Assembly: GCA_947561395.2 (NCBI GenBank)
Contig: OX387187.1
Coordinates: 31,663,829-31,727,828 of the forward strand
Source: Buxus sempervirens
Lineage: Eukaryota > Streptophyta > Magnoliopsida > Buxales > Buxaceae
Reading direction: 5' to 3'
Length of the DNA: 64,000 bases
In this document: positions 45,451 to 55,935 of the stretch, piece by piece
Position numbering within the stretch: the first letter of the stretch is position 1
Layout of the letters: every line of letters begins with the position of its first letter
Translations under genes and position numbers: made by a program
Notes under the pieces: model-generated
What the model was told of the DNA's origin: nothing
Database searches by the model: none
What the model saw: only the letters and a program-made list of their open reading frames with translations

Positions 45451-47115
45451 TGTCACGCCCTAAACTCTCACTTCACGACTTACGTTACGTGAGTAGGACC
45501 GAGCATGACCTTTCTCGTAAGCAAATTCCAAAGAACATTTAAAAGACAATTAAATGCCTAAAATCTCATAAAATATCATCAGAGTTTAGCTAAATAAAGA
45601 AAATGTCAAAACAATCCCAAATCAAGATTAAACCAACAATGTGAATCAACTAATTTGGTTCATAATTAACCCAATTACATGATCCATCAAAACAATAAAA
45701 ATACTAAGACTAAATAAAATCTGGTTCATAATAGACAATTATCTTTTCACTTCCTTTCATTCCTCATTTCTTGATTATTTCCTACAAAAATGTAAGGGGT
45801 GAGTTTCAATGAAACCCAGTAAAAGAGGTTAATACACCTCATATGAAAATATGCACAATATTTCTATTATAATAGTACTACACCAAATACATATAGTATT
45901 TAACAATAGTTACTCTAAATTTTTCCTTGGTTTCATTCATATTAGTAGTATACTACATATAGTATAAGAAATAAGGGAATATGCCTTTCTATCAAATAAA
46001 ATAACATTGTCTTCAAATTAATTATAAACTGAAATGTAAAGTAACACATCAATAAATAATGCTAAGCAATTAAATAAGACATGATGGACTAAAATGCTAA
46101 GTACAATTAGCTCTAAACCATAAAATCATCATCACACTCCTAGAAGTATAAATTCACCTTGGGTACTCATACTAGTGATATGCACCAGGAGTATTCATAA
46201 ATCAAATCTCCTAGTAGGATTCCTACACTATGTACTCAACTAGTTGTGTCTCTAAGAGTACTTAACTAGTGCTTGGCCAGGCATTAGACGTACTCTCATC
46301 TGAACTCCTGATGGTTTCTCACGCCGGGTACTCGAATAGTGAATTTCCATCACTCGGAGTACAATAATCATCATCCTAGCTGTCACATCACGCTGAGTAC
46401 TTAACTAGCATGCAAACTAAGAGTGCTATCGTATCAGCATCTTCCCAACGATTTTACCCCGTTGAGTACTCAACTAGTATGAGATTAGGAGTACAATCTC
46501 AAGCACAATATCCCAATGGTTACACTCCACTGGGTACTCAATTAGTAAAATACTAGGAGTACTCATATATCACACCTCCAACCATATTAGTTAATCTTAA
46601 TACTAAAATATGTCACCTGCATCTGATTCCATTACATGCTAAAATGTATTCATGTGAAGACAAGAGTAATAAAGTCATGCTAAGATAAAATAAAAAATTC
46701 ATGATGAAGAGTAAACAGATGCTGTTGACCTGATCTCATGATAGCTTAATTAGTGAGTCATGCTAAAATATTTAAAGCCACTTGTAATAAAAAGTGACCA
46801 TAGCTTTCTGATGTGAAAGATAAAATTTATCATAGTCATGGAATAACTAAATTAACATAAATAAATATTTAAAGCCACTTGAGTTTCCATGTTGTTCCAT
46901 GTGGTTGTTAAATCAAGACAATAGAGTGTCTTTGACAAAAGAAAGACCATGACAAGACATGACGTCATGGCTTGCACATGGGTAAAACCATGATAAAAAA
47001 TAGCATGTCATCTTGTATTACCCATTCACATGATACATGAAATACACCCACTCAAGAAACACCCATTAATGTGATTTGATGCATACTTCTTCATTAATTA
47101 CCCAAGCACATCAAC
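45451..47115. mobile_element. LTR-like segment with TGTCACGCCC terminus
   Basis: Begins TGTCACGCCCTAAACTC and has the 'aaggggtgagtttcaatgaaacccagtaaaag' type wording common in plant Ty3/Gypsy LTRs. No matching right end or target duplication was found; the L1 3' end starts at about 47121. It contains the diverged tandem array at 46155-46575. There is no coding sequence. It may be a truncated solo LTR. Confidence 0.45.
46155..46575. repeat. Diverged tandem array, about 60-75 bp unit
   Basis: Six or more units each hold a 'gggtactcaactagt' type block followed about 15-20 bp later by 'aggagtac'. Examples start near 46158, 46228, 46325, 46393, 46460 and 46528. Units are strongly diverged, so the array is old. 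It lies inside the LTR-like segment. Confidence 0.7.
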
Positions 47116-47120
47116 AACAC

Positions 47121-50100
47121 TTTTTTTTTCTTTGATAAAAAGTTTTTACTATTTTCATTGAATCTTAGTCCAGAACAACACGACTATGGGTTCGACCAAC
47201 ATAGTCATCCCTAGCAGCCTCGGAGATTACATCAGGGAATGCTCCCTTCCACTAGCAGGAGAATGAGTTTAGTGCGAAATTTGCAAGGGAATCCGCTATA
47301 CTGTTAGCTTCCTGAAAAATTTTGGAGATCTTGACATTCAGAAATAAGCCTTAGAAATAAGCCTTTGAGATGATGAATTTCCTCCAAGATATGGTTGATT
47401 TTCCATAGGCAATTCTTTCTAGAGTTGATGTTGTCCACCAGAATTTGGGAGTCACTTTCAAGTATGATCCTTGTGCAATTCAAAGATGTAACACACTTTA
47501 GCCCTTCGAGCATTGCCTGAGCTTCTGCAAACATTGTGTTTGCTTTATCAATCCTGTTGGCTAGCGCTCCCATGACTTTCCCATCTTCATTTCTGATGAC
47601 AACTCCAATTGTTGCTTCTCCAAGTGAGCCTCTAGTGGCTCCCTCAACGTTAACTTTCATCCATCCCTCCAAAGGTCTTTTCCATCTTATGAAGTCTTCC
47701 TTTGAGCATTTGTTCTTGCTTTGTGTTTTCCCTGGATGAGATTATTTTAGTCTTGTAAGGCAAAGAATTGGGATGAAGCAAGTGAAATTGAAGGACTTAT
47801 ATTTTAGAAAATGAAATTATTTCAGGAACTCCACACAATCTAGCAAATATTGGCCCAAGCGGCCATTCTCTTCTGTTTCTCAGTTGCTTCCTTCATGTCG
47901 CATTTGAAGATATAATTGAAGGTCCAGTCTAGGCAATCCTGATTTGTTGTGTAATCTGGTAAACGTCCCCCCATAAATCCTAACCACAGTGCCCTGATAA
48001 AATTGCATTTAAAGAATAGGTGAAAAGAAGAGTCCTGTTCCTGGTTAAAAAGAATACAATTTTCTATAGGAGCTCCCAAACGAGAATGCAGGATATCATT
48101 CGTGGCATTTCCATTTTGTATTATCTTCCATAGCAAAAACTTGATCTTTTGTGCACATGGTAGCTGCTAGAGCTGTAGCCATCTCTTATCACCTGTATCA
48201 TTATTAGTTCCAGTAGAAAACAATCTATATAATGATTTAACAGAGAACTTACCAGAGGATGTTTCCGACCAAATCAATCTGCCTTTTTCCGCATACTTGT
48301 TGGAATTTGGTTAATCTGCTGGACTTGATGTTTTGGCCAGATCTGTCTCAGTCTTTGCAAGTCCCATGTTCTCGCAGGTCCCATGTTCTCAAGTTTTGAT
48401 TTATTAGCTCAAATACTCTTCTTCCCATCCAGCATTGTGGTATCTGATGTTGGCAATTATCTAGCCACTTTGTCCAGCTAGTGTCAGATATTGGGATTGA
48501 ATCTCCATTAGCAATACACCACTGTTTTCCCAAATTCAAGCTCTCTCTTGTTTTGCATAATTGTCTCCACAGCCAGGATGAACTTGCTCTTGTCGTGGTA
48601 GTTTGAATTTAGTTCTTTGGAAAATACTTCTCTCATTATTTTTGTCCATAGCTTGTCCTCTCCCTTTTCTAGCATCCAGGTCATTTTTGCTAGCATTGTT
48701 GTGTTGAATTTCTTGCTCTCTCTTATGTTCAACCCTCCACTTCTCTTGGATAGGCATAGCTTCTCCCAACATAAAGTATGTAGAGTTCTCTCCTTGAGAG
48801 GCTTGTGCCAAAAAAGGTTCTTGCTTCTTTGTCAATGGAGTCGGCAACTTTTGAAGGCATTATACAGCTGGCCACATGGTATTGGGTAGTGCTCAGGAGC
48901 ACTGCATTAATCAATGTGGTTCGCCCAGCTTGAGACAATAACTTTGCCTTCCAACCTGTTAATCTTTGATTTATCTTTTGGAGGAGATCCTTAAAATGGT
49001 TTATTTTGGGAGTGGTCGTGTACATTGGGATCCCCAAGTATCTTCCAGGTTTCTTGGATGGTTTAAAGCCAAAGATTCTTGAGAGTTTTCCTTTTGTCTG
49101 CCCCTTCAGACTAGGGCTTAGAAACACTTCTGATTTTTCAAGATTGAGTTTATGTCTTGCCATCTCACAGTAAATGTTAGTAATTTGCATAATCATTTTC
49201 ATTTGCTCTACCAAACAGGATGAGGTCATCCACATAGAGCAAATGACTGATGGGATCAGCCGGGTTGCTTGCTTTAATGCCCTGGATGATGTTCTCCTAT
49301 TTGGTTTTAATCAAAGCATCCGAAAGCACTTGCTGTGTGATTATAAAGATGAAGGGGGACAATGTATTTCCTTGTCTTATATCCTGAGATGGAGTGATGA
49401 AACCACATGGCTTACCATTAACCAGAATGCTGTATGAAATAGATTTGATGCATAACATAATCAGACTAATGACTTTATGACTAAAACCGTAAGCATGCAA
49501 AGTACTTTCAACAAAATCCCAATCTAGTCTATCGTATGCCTTAGTGAGATCAAGTTTAGTAGCAAACAAACCTTGATTTTTACTTTTTTTTCTTGCTCCT
49601 GATGGTATGGTACAACTCATGGGCAGCCATCATATTTTCTTGAATAACACGCCCCGGGACAAAAGCAGCTTGGTGAGGGGAAATCAATTTAATCATGAGG
49701 GGCCTAAGTCTATCAACAATAATTCTGGATATTATCTTGTAGCTGAAGTTGCATAGACTAATAGGTCTAAACTCACCTATTCTTTTGGGATTTCAATTTT
49801 AGGAATGAGGACTATATGGGTGAAGTTCATTTTTCTGTCCAGTGTGCCATTTATAAAAAATTCATTAACCGTGTGTAACGCCCTGGATTCGGGTTATGTA
49901 ATAATTCTGTAATCCAATTCTGGAGTGCTAATTTAATCCACAGGATCTATGTTAAAGTAAAGGACAACATGGAATTAAAATGATCAAACATCAATATCAG
50001 AGTCAACTAAAACCAATCACCATCCAAAATAAATCAATATCAACATTAATTGTTTACTCACAATATCCCAAACAATCTCCAACAAAAGTCTACAATCAAA

Positions 50101-52850
50101 ATACTAATACTATTCCACGTAGTAATCCTCCTCTTTGTACTCCTGGTATTCAGCAGAAATATTTACCTTTTGTATATCGTCCTCGCCATGATCTCAAAAC
50201 AATATATTATTGTAGTGGGACTTGTAAAATTTGACTACTTCGTATGGTTAAGACCTAGCCTCCAAACAACTAGTTTAAGAACAACTGCAACATCTCAAAT
50301 ATCCATATCATCACCCTCATGTTAGAAATACATAAGATCTCACCTTTATGGTGGAAATGGAGTTGCTGCAGTCACTGCCTCATGGAAGGCCTCTCCATCA
50401 TGGAGGAAACGCATTAAGGAAAACTAGGCTTAATCCAAACAAAATTGAAAAGTTTCATTTACTAGCTATACTATGGATCCATATTAAGCTTTGCCCAAAA
50501 ATAGCTTAATACAATAACAACATGTAAACCAACGTACATGACAAATAATCATAGGTCAAGCAAGACCAAAACCTCTCCATCATGGAGGATCTCAATTCCA
50601 TGCCCTCAAGGTCATTTCCAAAAATAATCAAACAGTATTTAAATCAACTCAAGTATGTAATAGAACAAGTACTCCAAATTTGCCACGAAATCCCAAATTA
50701 GGCTAAATATACCCAAAACAGTGGAAAACCTTAACTAAGCAATTTCAGAAGTTAAAACATTTTTATGAGCATCAAATACAATTGTAGGAAACATTCAATT
50801 TCATGAAAATCCAATGAAGTAACACAAACTCATTAATTTTCCCCAAAGCAAAACCCATTTTAGTAGAACGTGCCCAAAACCCTCAATTAATTAAATAATT
50901 TCAAACGGCCACTGGAAATCATTTCTAGAGACTTGAATATTGTTTGTACATAATTTGAATTTGCTCAAAAATGCATCGAAGGTCCAAATCCACTCAAAAC
51001 TCATATGTTGAAGAATCAAAGATGGGCGCTTGACAAGGCCGCTCAAGCGGTCAGGTTGAGCACTCCCTTGATTATTGGTTTTACGGTTATGTCAAAATAG
51101 ACCACTTGAGAGATCGCTTAAGCGGTCACTCCGATTCTTTCAAAAATCAAGAGAAATAAAGGGGCGCTTGACCCTTGCGCTCAAGCGCAGGGTCTAGCGG
51201 TCCCTGGGGAACTCAGATCGTGAAATCTCTTGCTTCTGTAACTCAAAATTCTTCCATTCTGTCTCAAATTTAATTGATGTAATCACTTCATTTTAAGTTC
51301 TATAATATCTTAAAAATACAAATCTAGGCTTCCATGTTTAATCTAAGAAAACTCCAAATATATCCCATTCATCTCATTCATACGACTGAACATGGTTTTC
51401 TTCTTCAAATGTTGATCAAATTCTTCAGATCGGACAAATAGATGCAATAATATTGGTTGGAAGGGTGCTAATTACTTGCTCACGCTCAATTCCAATACCT
51501 ATAGCCACAATTTCCTTAGATCTGAACTTCCACAGCAATGTCTCCTCTTCTAAACTCTGAAATTTCATACAAATATCATTCAGATCTCCAGATCTGATCT
51601 ACTACGATCATTGTACATAGCTTATACCAATTTTGAAAACTAAAACATAAATTAGACTTAACCTACCTGATCTGAAACAGAGACAAACGAATTTCTTTCG
51701 GTTTCATCAATGATCCACAACCGAGAGAAATTCTTCTCCTCGGATCGATTCAATCTCTCTCCAGATTTGGTTGCTCTCTCTCTCTCCCCTTGCTTTCTCT
51801 AGATGTTCCAGATTCAAACCACAGCTCCTTCTCTAGAATCCTCTAGAATCAATCGACCAAACAACTCAACTCAAAACAGCGACTATTTATAGCTTTAGAT
51901 TTTTGCCGCCAATATCCACTTGAAACACTTCATGCTTTGCTGTGTGCTCCTCCACACAAGTCTCCTACATAATCACATCAATTTTCTAAATAAATCACCT
52001 TATATAATACCTAAACACATATCCTTTATTCAAAAATTAACTCACCACTTCAATTAATATTTTACTCAGCTCATGAAATTTCCTTTAAATTACTCCTTTC
52101 TCTCCTTTCCTGAAATTTTCCACCAATTAAAATCAATTAGTAATCATAAAATCCAATTTTTAATATTATTAAAAATTCAGGATTTTACACTATGTTACAC
52201 ACTTCCTTTTTAATAACATTCCAATAGGTTTAATAGAACACCCTTTGGAACCCATTTGGCCCCGGACTCTTTAGAGATATCGTTTTCTTGACAGCAACCC
52301 ATATCTTTTCCTCCATAGCTGGTCTATACAAGCTTTCATTTTCAGAGATGCAAGGGTTTAGGAAGGAAAAGTCCTTAACCCTATTATCTTTCATGTACAT
52401 CCCTTTGAAATAATCAACAATCATAGTTTCAATTTCCCCCATCTCCTTCACCTCTTCATTGAAATCATTCTTAAGAGACACAATTTTATTTCTGAGCTTT
52501 CTATTTATGTTGGTTAGGTGGAAAAATTTTGTATTTAAATCCCCATCCCTCAACCACTTGATTCTAGATCTCTGCCCCCACATTTTTTCTTGAGCTTTTA
52601 ACGCAAAGAGGTAGGCCTTTTGTAATTGTTTCTCTACACTAACCAGGTTTGGGTGGTCATGGGATTCAAGAAGGTTTTGAACTCTTTTAAGTTCAGCATA
52701 AGTCTCATCTACCTTTTATTGACATCCCCCACATTTTCCTTGTTCCAATTTTTTAAACATTCCTTTAGGTGGTTTATTTTCCCCTGAAATTCTCCCCTGC
52801 TATTGTTCCAACTCTCGGATATTACTTTTCCACAGTCTTTTTCCTCCACC
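47121..52850 (-). mobile_element. L1-type LINE, 5'-truncated, split by a solo LTR
   Basis: Minus-strand ORF2 remains in order. A pre-palm region (52850-52200: RIKWLRDGDLNTKFFHL) is followed, after the inserted LTR, by reverse transcriptase: HQAAFVPGRVIQENMMAAHE (about 49670-49620), KLDLTKAYDRLDWDFVE, HLLYVDDLILFG (about 49245-49210, catalytic YVDD intact), then in another frame HKLNLEKSEVFLSPS and KPGRYLGIPMY. Next come a zinc-binding region (48136-47840: LFKCNFIRALWLG-like) and RNase H (47672-47304: MKVNVEGATRGSLG, IILESDSQILVDNI). The 3' end has an A tail (poly-T at 47121-47129). Frameshifts and stops make it dead. Intact length without the LTR is about 3.4 kb. Confidence 0.85.
49874..52189. 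mobile_element. Solo LTR (2.3 kb) inserted in the L1
   Basis: Begins TGTAACGCCCTGG and ends GGATTTTACA, the usual TG...CA of LTRs. The flanks ccgtg (49869-49873) and ctatg (52190-52194) are diverged 5-bp sequences. Removing the segment rejoins the L1 frame (EVCN|TVNEFF). It has no gag-pol domains and no second LTR, so it is read as a solo LTR, probably Ty3/Gypsy by its terminus. Near 51030-51200 it carries short palindromes such as CCGCTCAAGCGG. A 'gactatttatagc' TATA-like site lies near 51883. Confidence 0.7.
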
Positions 52851-52851
52851 T

Positions 52852-53048
52852 AGAATTTATAGAATATGAACATTTTATGACTTTGAAAATGCCCTTTACA
52901 TATTATTCTATTTACTTTTATATTCTTACACATATAACTACTTCTATTCCCCAAGATGCCCTTCAATTTATTTTTTCTTTTGTCTTATAATTAATTGTAA
53001 CCACTTTAAATCTTTTGCCACGTACATAGCACGTCCATTTTCCCCTAG
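52852..53048 (+). mobile_element. Helitron-like 3' end
   Basis: The plus strand ends ACGTACATAGCACGTCCATTTTCCCCTAG before a T, with a GTAC/ACGT-rich hairpin next to the CTAG end, as in the other Helitrons here. The 5' side meets the L1 remnant at about 52850, and no TCTATA start was found, so it is probably truncated. Confidence 0.45.
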
Positions 53049-53109
53049 TCTAAGATATTAAAAGACTTGGAGAAAAAAATTCAGTCCTTTAGTATTATCT
53101 TTCGTAGGC

Positions 53110-54200
53110 ATCAAAATTTACAGGGCCCAAAACCCAAATTTATAAATGAGCTTGTAAAAGATTAGCTTATTAAGCCCAAATTGTGAGTTCATATCCTCAA
53201 GATAAATATGAGATATTTTAATTTAAAATTCTGTTATTTATCCCTTGAGGGGTAAATTTGTCAATTCATTGTAATTTTAACTCTATAAATAGGGGGCTTG
53301 GTTACAAGGGAGACACACATATCAAATCAAGGAGAACTGAAGGTTGAGGCTCTGGAGAAATTCTCTTGAAGAAAAACCCTCCACCAAAGGTAGCAACAAC
53401 TCGAAGGCAGGAGCAAATCCTCCACCCAAAGAAGAAAGGAGCACTTCTCTTGGGCTGCGTTTGGATAGCCGGATTAAGTTGGAAAGTCAGCTGGGAAAGT
53501 GATATGCCAGAAAGTGATATTCCGGAAAATGAAAATTAACTTTCCTAAAAGATGTTTAGATGCACCTGGAAAATATATGAATAATGATGGAAAATCCTAA
53601 TAATGTTGTTTGGTTAATCAGATTGAATGGGAAAAGTTATACATTTACCTCTTTTACCCTTTATTACACAAATGCGTAGTTTTGATGAAGAGGGTACATA
53701 GGGAATATATTTTACTTAATTCACTTTCCGGAAAAATCCGACCTTTTTAGTCTGAAAACAAAATTGGGCGTTTTGAGCGTTGAAAGGGGTTTTGACTGAT
53801 TTTATTTTCAGTGGGGCCTACACTTTCCGGCTAACCAAATGCACGGATTTTTCCGGAAAGCTTGTTTTCTTGTAAAATCCGGATGAATCTGGTTATCCAA
53901 ACGCAGCCTTGAAGAGAAAACCTCTTCCTAAAGAAGAAAGGGGCACTTCTCTACAAAGAGAAAATCCTCTTTCAACTGAAGAATGCCACTAGGCATTTTG
54001 TCTACACCAAACAACTTGTCAATCCGAGGAAGCTTACATGATCAAGCACCAAATAGAGTAAAATCCCTCTTTATATCAAATTTTCTTTATTCTTATTATT
54101 TGTAATCAACGTATTCTGTGTTGAAAGGAAATACACGAAATTTGTGTGTACACCTTTTAAATAATACTAATTGTTATTATCTTCCTTAACAAAATTTACA
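53110..54200 (+). mobile_element. LTR-like segment split by a MITE
   Basis: A TATA box (ctctataaatagg, about 53281) is followed by a leader-like region with two copies of 'aaagaagaaagg(a/g)gcacttctct' that flank the MITE at 53453-53908, and a tail with 'ttgtaatcaacg'. The layout resembles U3-R-U5 of an LTR. Neither terminus nor target duplication is certain, and no coding domain is present. Confidence 0.4.
53453..53908. mobile_element. Harbinger-like MITE (456 bp)
   Basis: Perfect inverted ends GGCTGCGTTTGGATA, with TTG on both sides (53450-53452 and 53909-53911). The right terminus of the element at 28893-30549 is the same (GGCTGCGTTTGGAT). Sub-terminal 'ccggaaa...tttccgg' motifs are inverted across the element. 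No transposase. Confidence 0.85.
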
Positions 54201-54487
54201 CACAAACTTACCCAACTACTGTCATGTTTCAGTTAGATTTAGGCTCAAATCATCATATCAGTAAGAAATATCCACACAAAACCATCATAATGCCAATCTT
54301 TCAATAAAAGCATCCGATTGAGTTCCTGCTCAATATCTATTTAAGGGATTCTAGGTAAGCGCAAAGCTCTCTATCTCTTTAGAAGCAACCCTGCATCAAT
54401 AGTCTTCTCTGATTCTAATGCTATTTTACAGGATATTCACATTATACGGACAACCTAAACTATCTATGCAACTTCTTTTTTTTATAG

Positions 54488-54866
54488 GAAAAATTACTGT
54501 TCAAATAACTTTTGGATGATGTACGACTTATCAATCATAACTTTTTCATAAATGACCAAATGAGTATGTAAATGAAAAAAATATAGACCATTTGGTCCGG
54601 TTGATAGAGAATTACAAGTCACATTATGGTAGTTACAAATCCACTAATGGATATTACAAGTTCATTAATAGGGAATTACAAGTCAGATGAAACCGTTGAT
54701 GGGGAATTACACTCCCATCATTTGACTTGTAATTTTCATCAATAGGTTTCTAACAGGACCAAATGGTCTATGTTTTTTCATTTTCATACTCATTTGGTCA
54801 TTTAAAAAGAAAGTTATAATCGACAAATCACACTACATCCAAAAGGTAACAGAACAGTAATTTTAT
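54488..54866. mobile_element. Foldback MITE with long inverted arms (about 380 bp)
   Basis: The left arm 'aaattactgttc...aaatgaccaaatgagtatg...catttggtcc' is matched by the right arm in reverse complement over about 110 bp per arm. The centre repeats 'attacaagt'. Superfamily uncertain, since no clear target duplication was found. Confidence 0.65.
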
Positions 54867-55935
54867 CAGAAAAATCATGAACAAGAATTAAACAAAAAAA
54901 AAAGCATTAGTTTTTGCTATCAGTCCATAAATTGGCCTGAATATGAGACATCATCATTGTTGAAGACTTATTTTATATTGATGTTAACATAATAGAAGAC
55001 ATCATTCATTGGCCTCTCAACAGAGGAAAATATGAAGTGGAAAAAGAAGTAAAAGACATAAAAGCTATCTCATACAATTTATTATCATAGATTACTTCAA
55101 GCCAAAATTCTTGCAGTGAATCTGGAACAAATTCTTGCAGATTATAATTTATTATCATATTAATAAAACTCATTCTCTTACTTTAAAAAAAAAAAAAAGA
55201 ATCTGGAACAAATACGAAGGACATTAAATGAAGAAGAAAACTTTGTTGAATTATGGTATCGAAGCTCACTCGGTCCTCCTCACCAACCACACACCCGTTT
55301 TATTTTTTACGGGTATCCATAATCCGATTAAGAAGTGTAACGTGACCTTTATTTTTTTTCCCCCTCTTTTCCTTTTCTTTCTTCTTCCTGTTTTCACTTC
55401 AATCCAACTACCCAGTTGGACCTTGACAATTTCTGTTCAAATTCCTAACAACTCACCCTATTTTTATTTCGTAGTTTTTTTTTTTGGGTGAAAAAATAAA
55501 ATTAATAAAAATAATAATTTTTAGTTGGTAGTTTGGTTTTTTTTTTTTGGTAGTCAGTTGGTAGTTTGTTTGCTTTTCCATGAGATGGCCTTCTAATTTC
55601 TTGGGCGGCTGATTTTTTAAATTTTGTCTTCACAAGGCAGCTGATGCTGCCCACTCACCAAATCCATCAATCAAATATAATAAATACAACAATAATAAAG
55701 TTCTGTTGAATGCAATAAAAAGTTGCGGAATAGGAGAGGATCCTGGGCGAAAAGTTGCTGTCTATAAGGTATCAAAAATCGAAGTGAAGACAAAAAGTTT
55801 ATGGTTGAGTTGTCTTGAAATTAAAATACTACAAGAGTTGACTCAATAATTGAGTCTGCCTGGTTTATCGTCGTCTCTAGAGCAAAAAAGAGATTGAGAG
55901 AGATTTGTCTACCTTGTTTGAGAACCAAAACAGTT
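54867..55935. other. Upstream flank of the NB-LRR
   Basis: AT-rich with several poly-A/T runs (for example near 55187 and 55490). This should include the original promoter and leader of the NB-LRR, but no clear TATA box could be assigned. Open frames here are Phe/Leu-rich and look random. Confidence 0.4.

Noticed and set aside
46155..46575. Possible CRISPR-like array
   Set aside because: The units are diverged and not separated by equal unique spacers, and the surroundings are a plant LTR.
55894..55935. N-terminal extension of the NB-LRR
   Set aside because: The upstream codon is TTG, and the 14 extra residues do not match the family; the ATG at 55936 gives the usual start.
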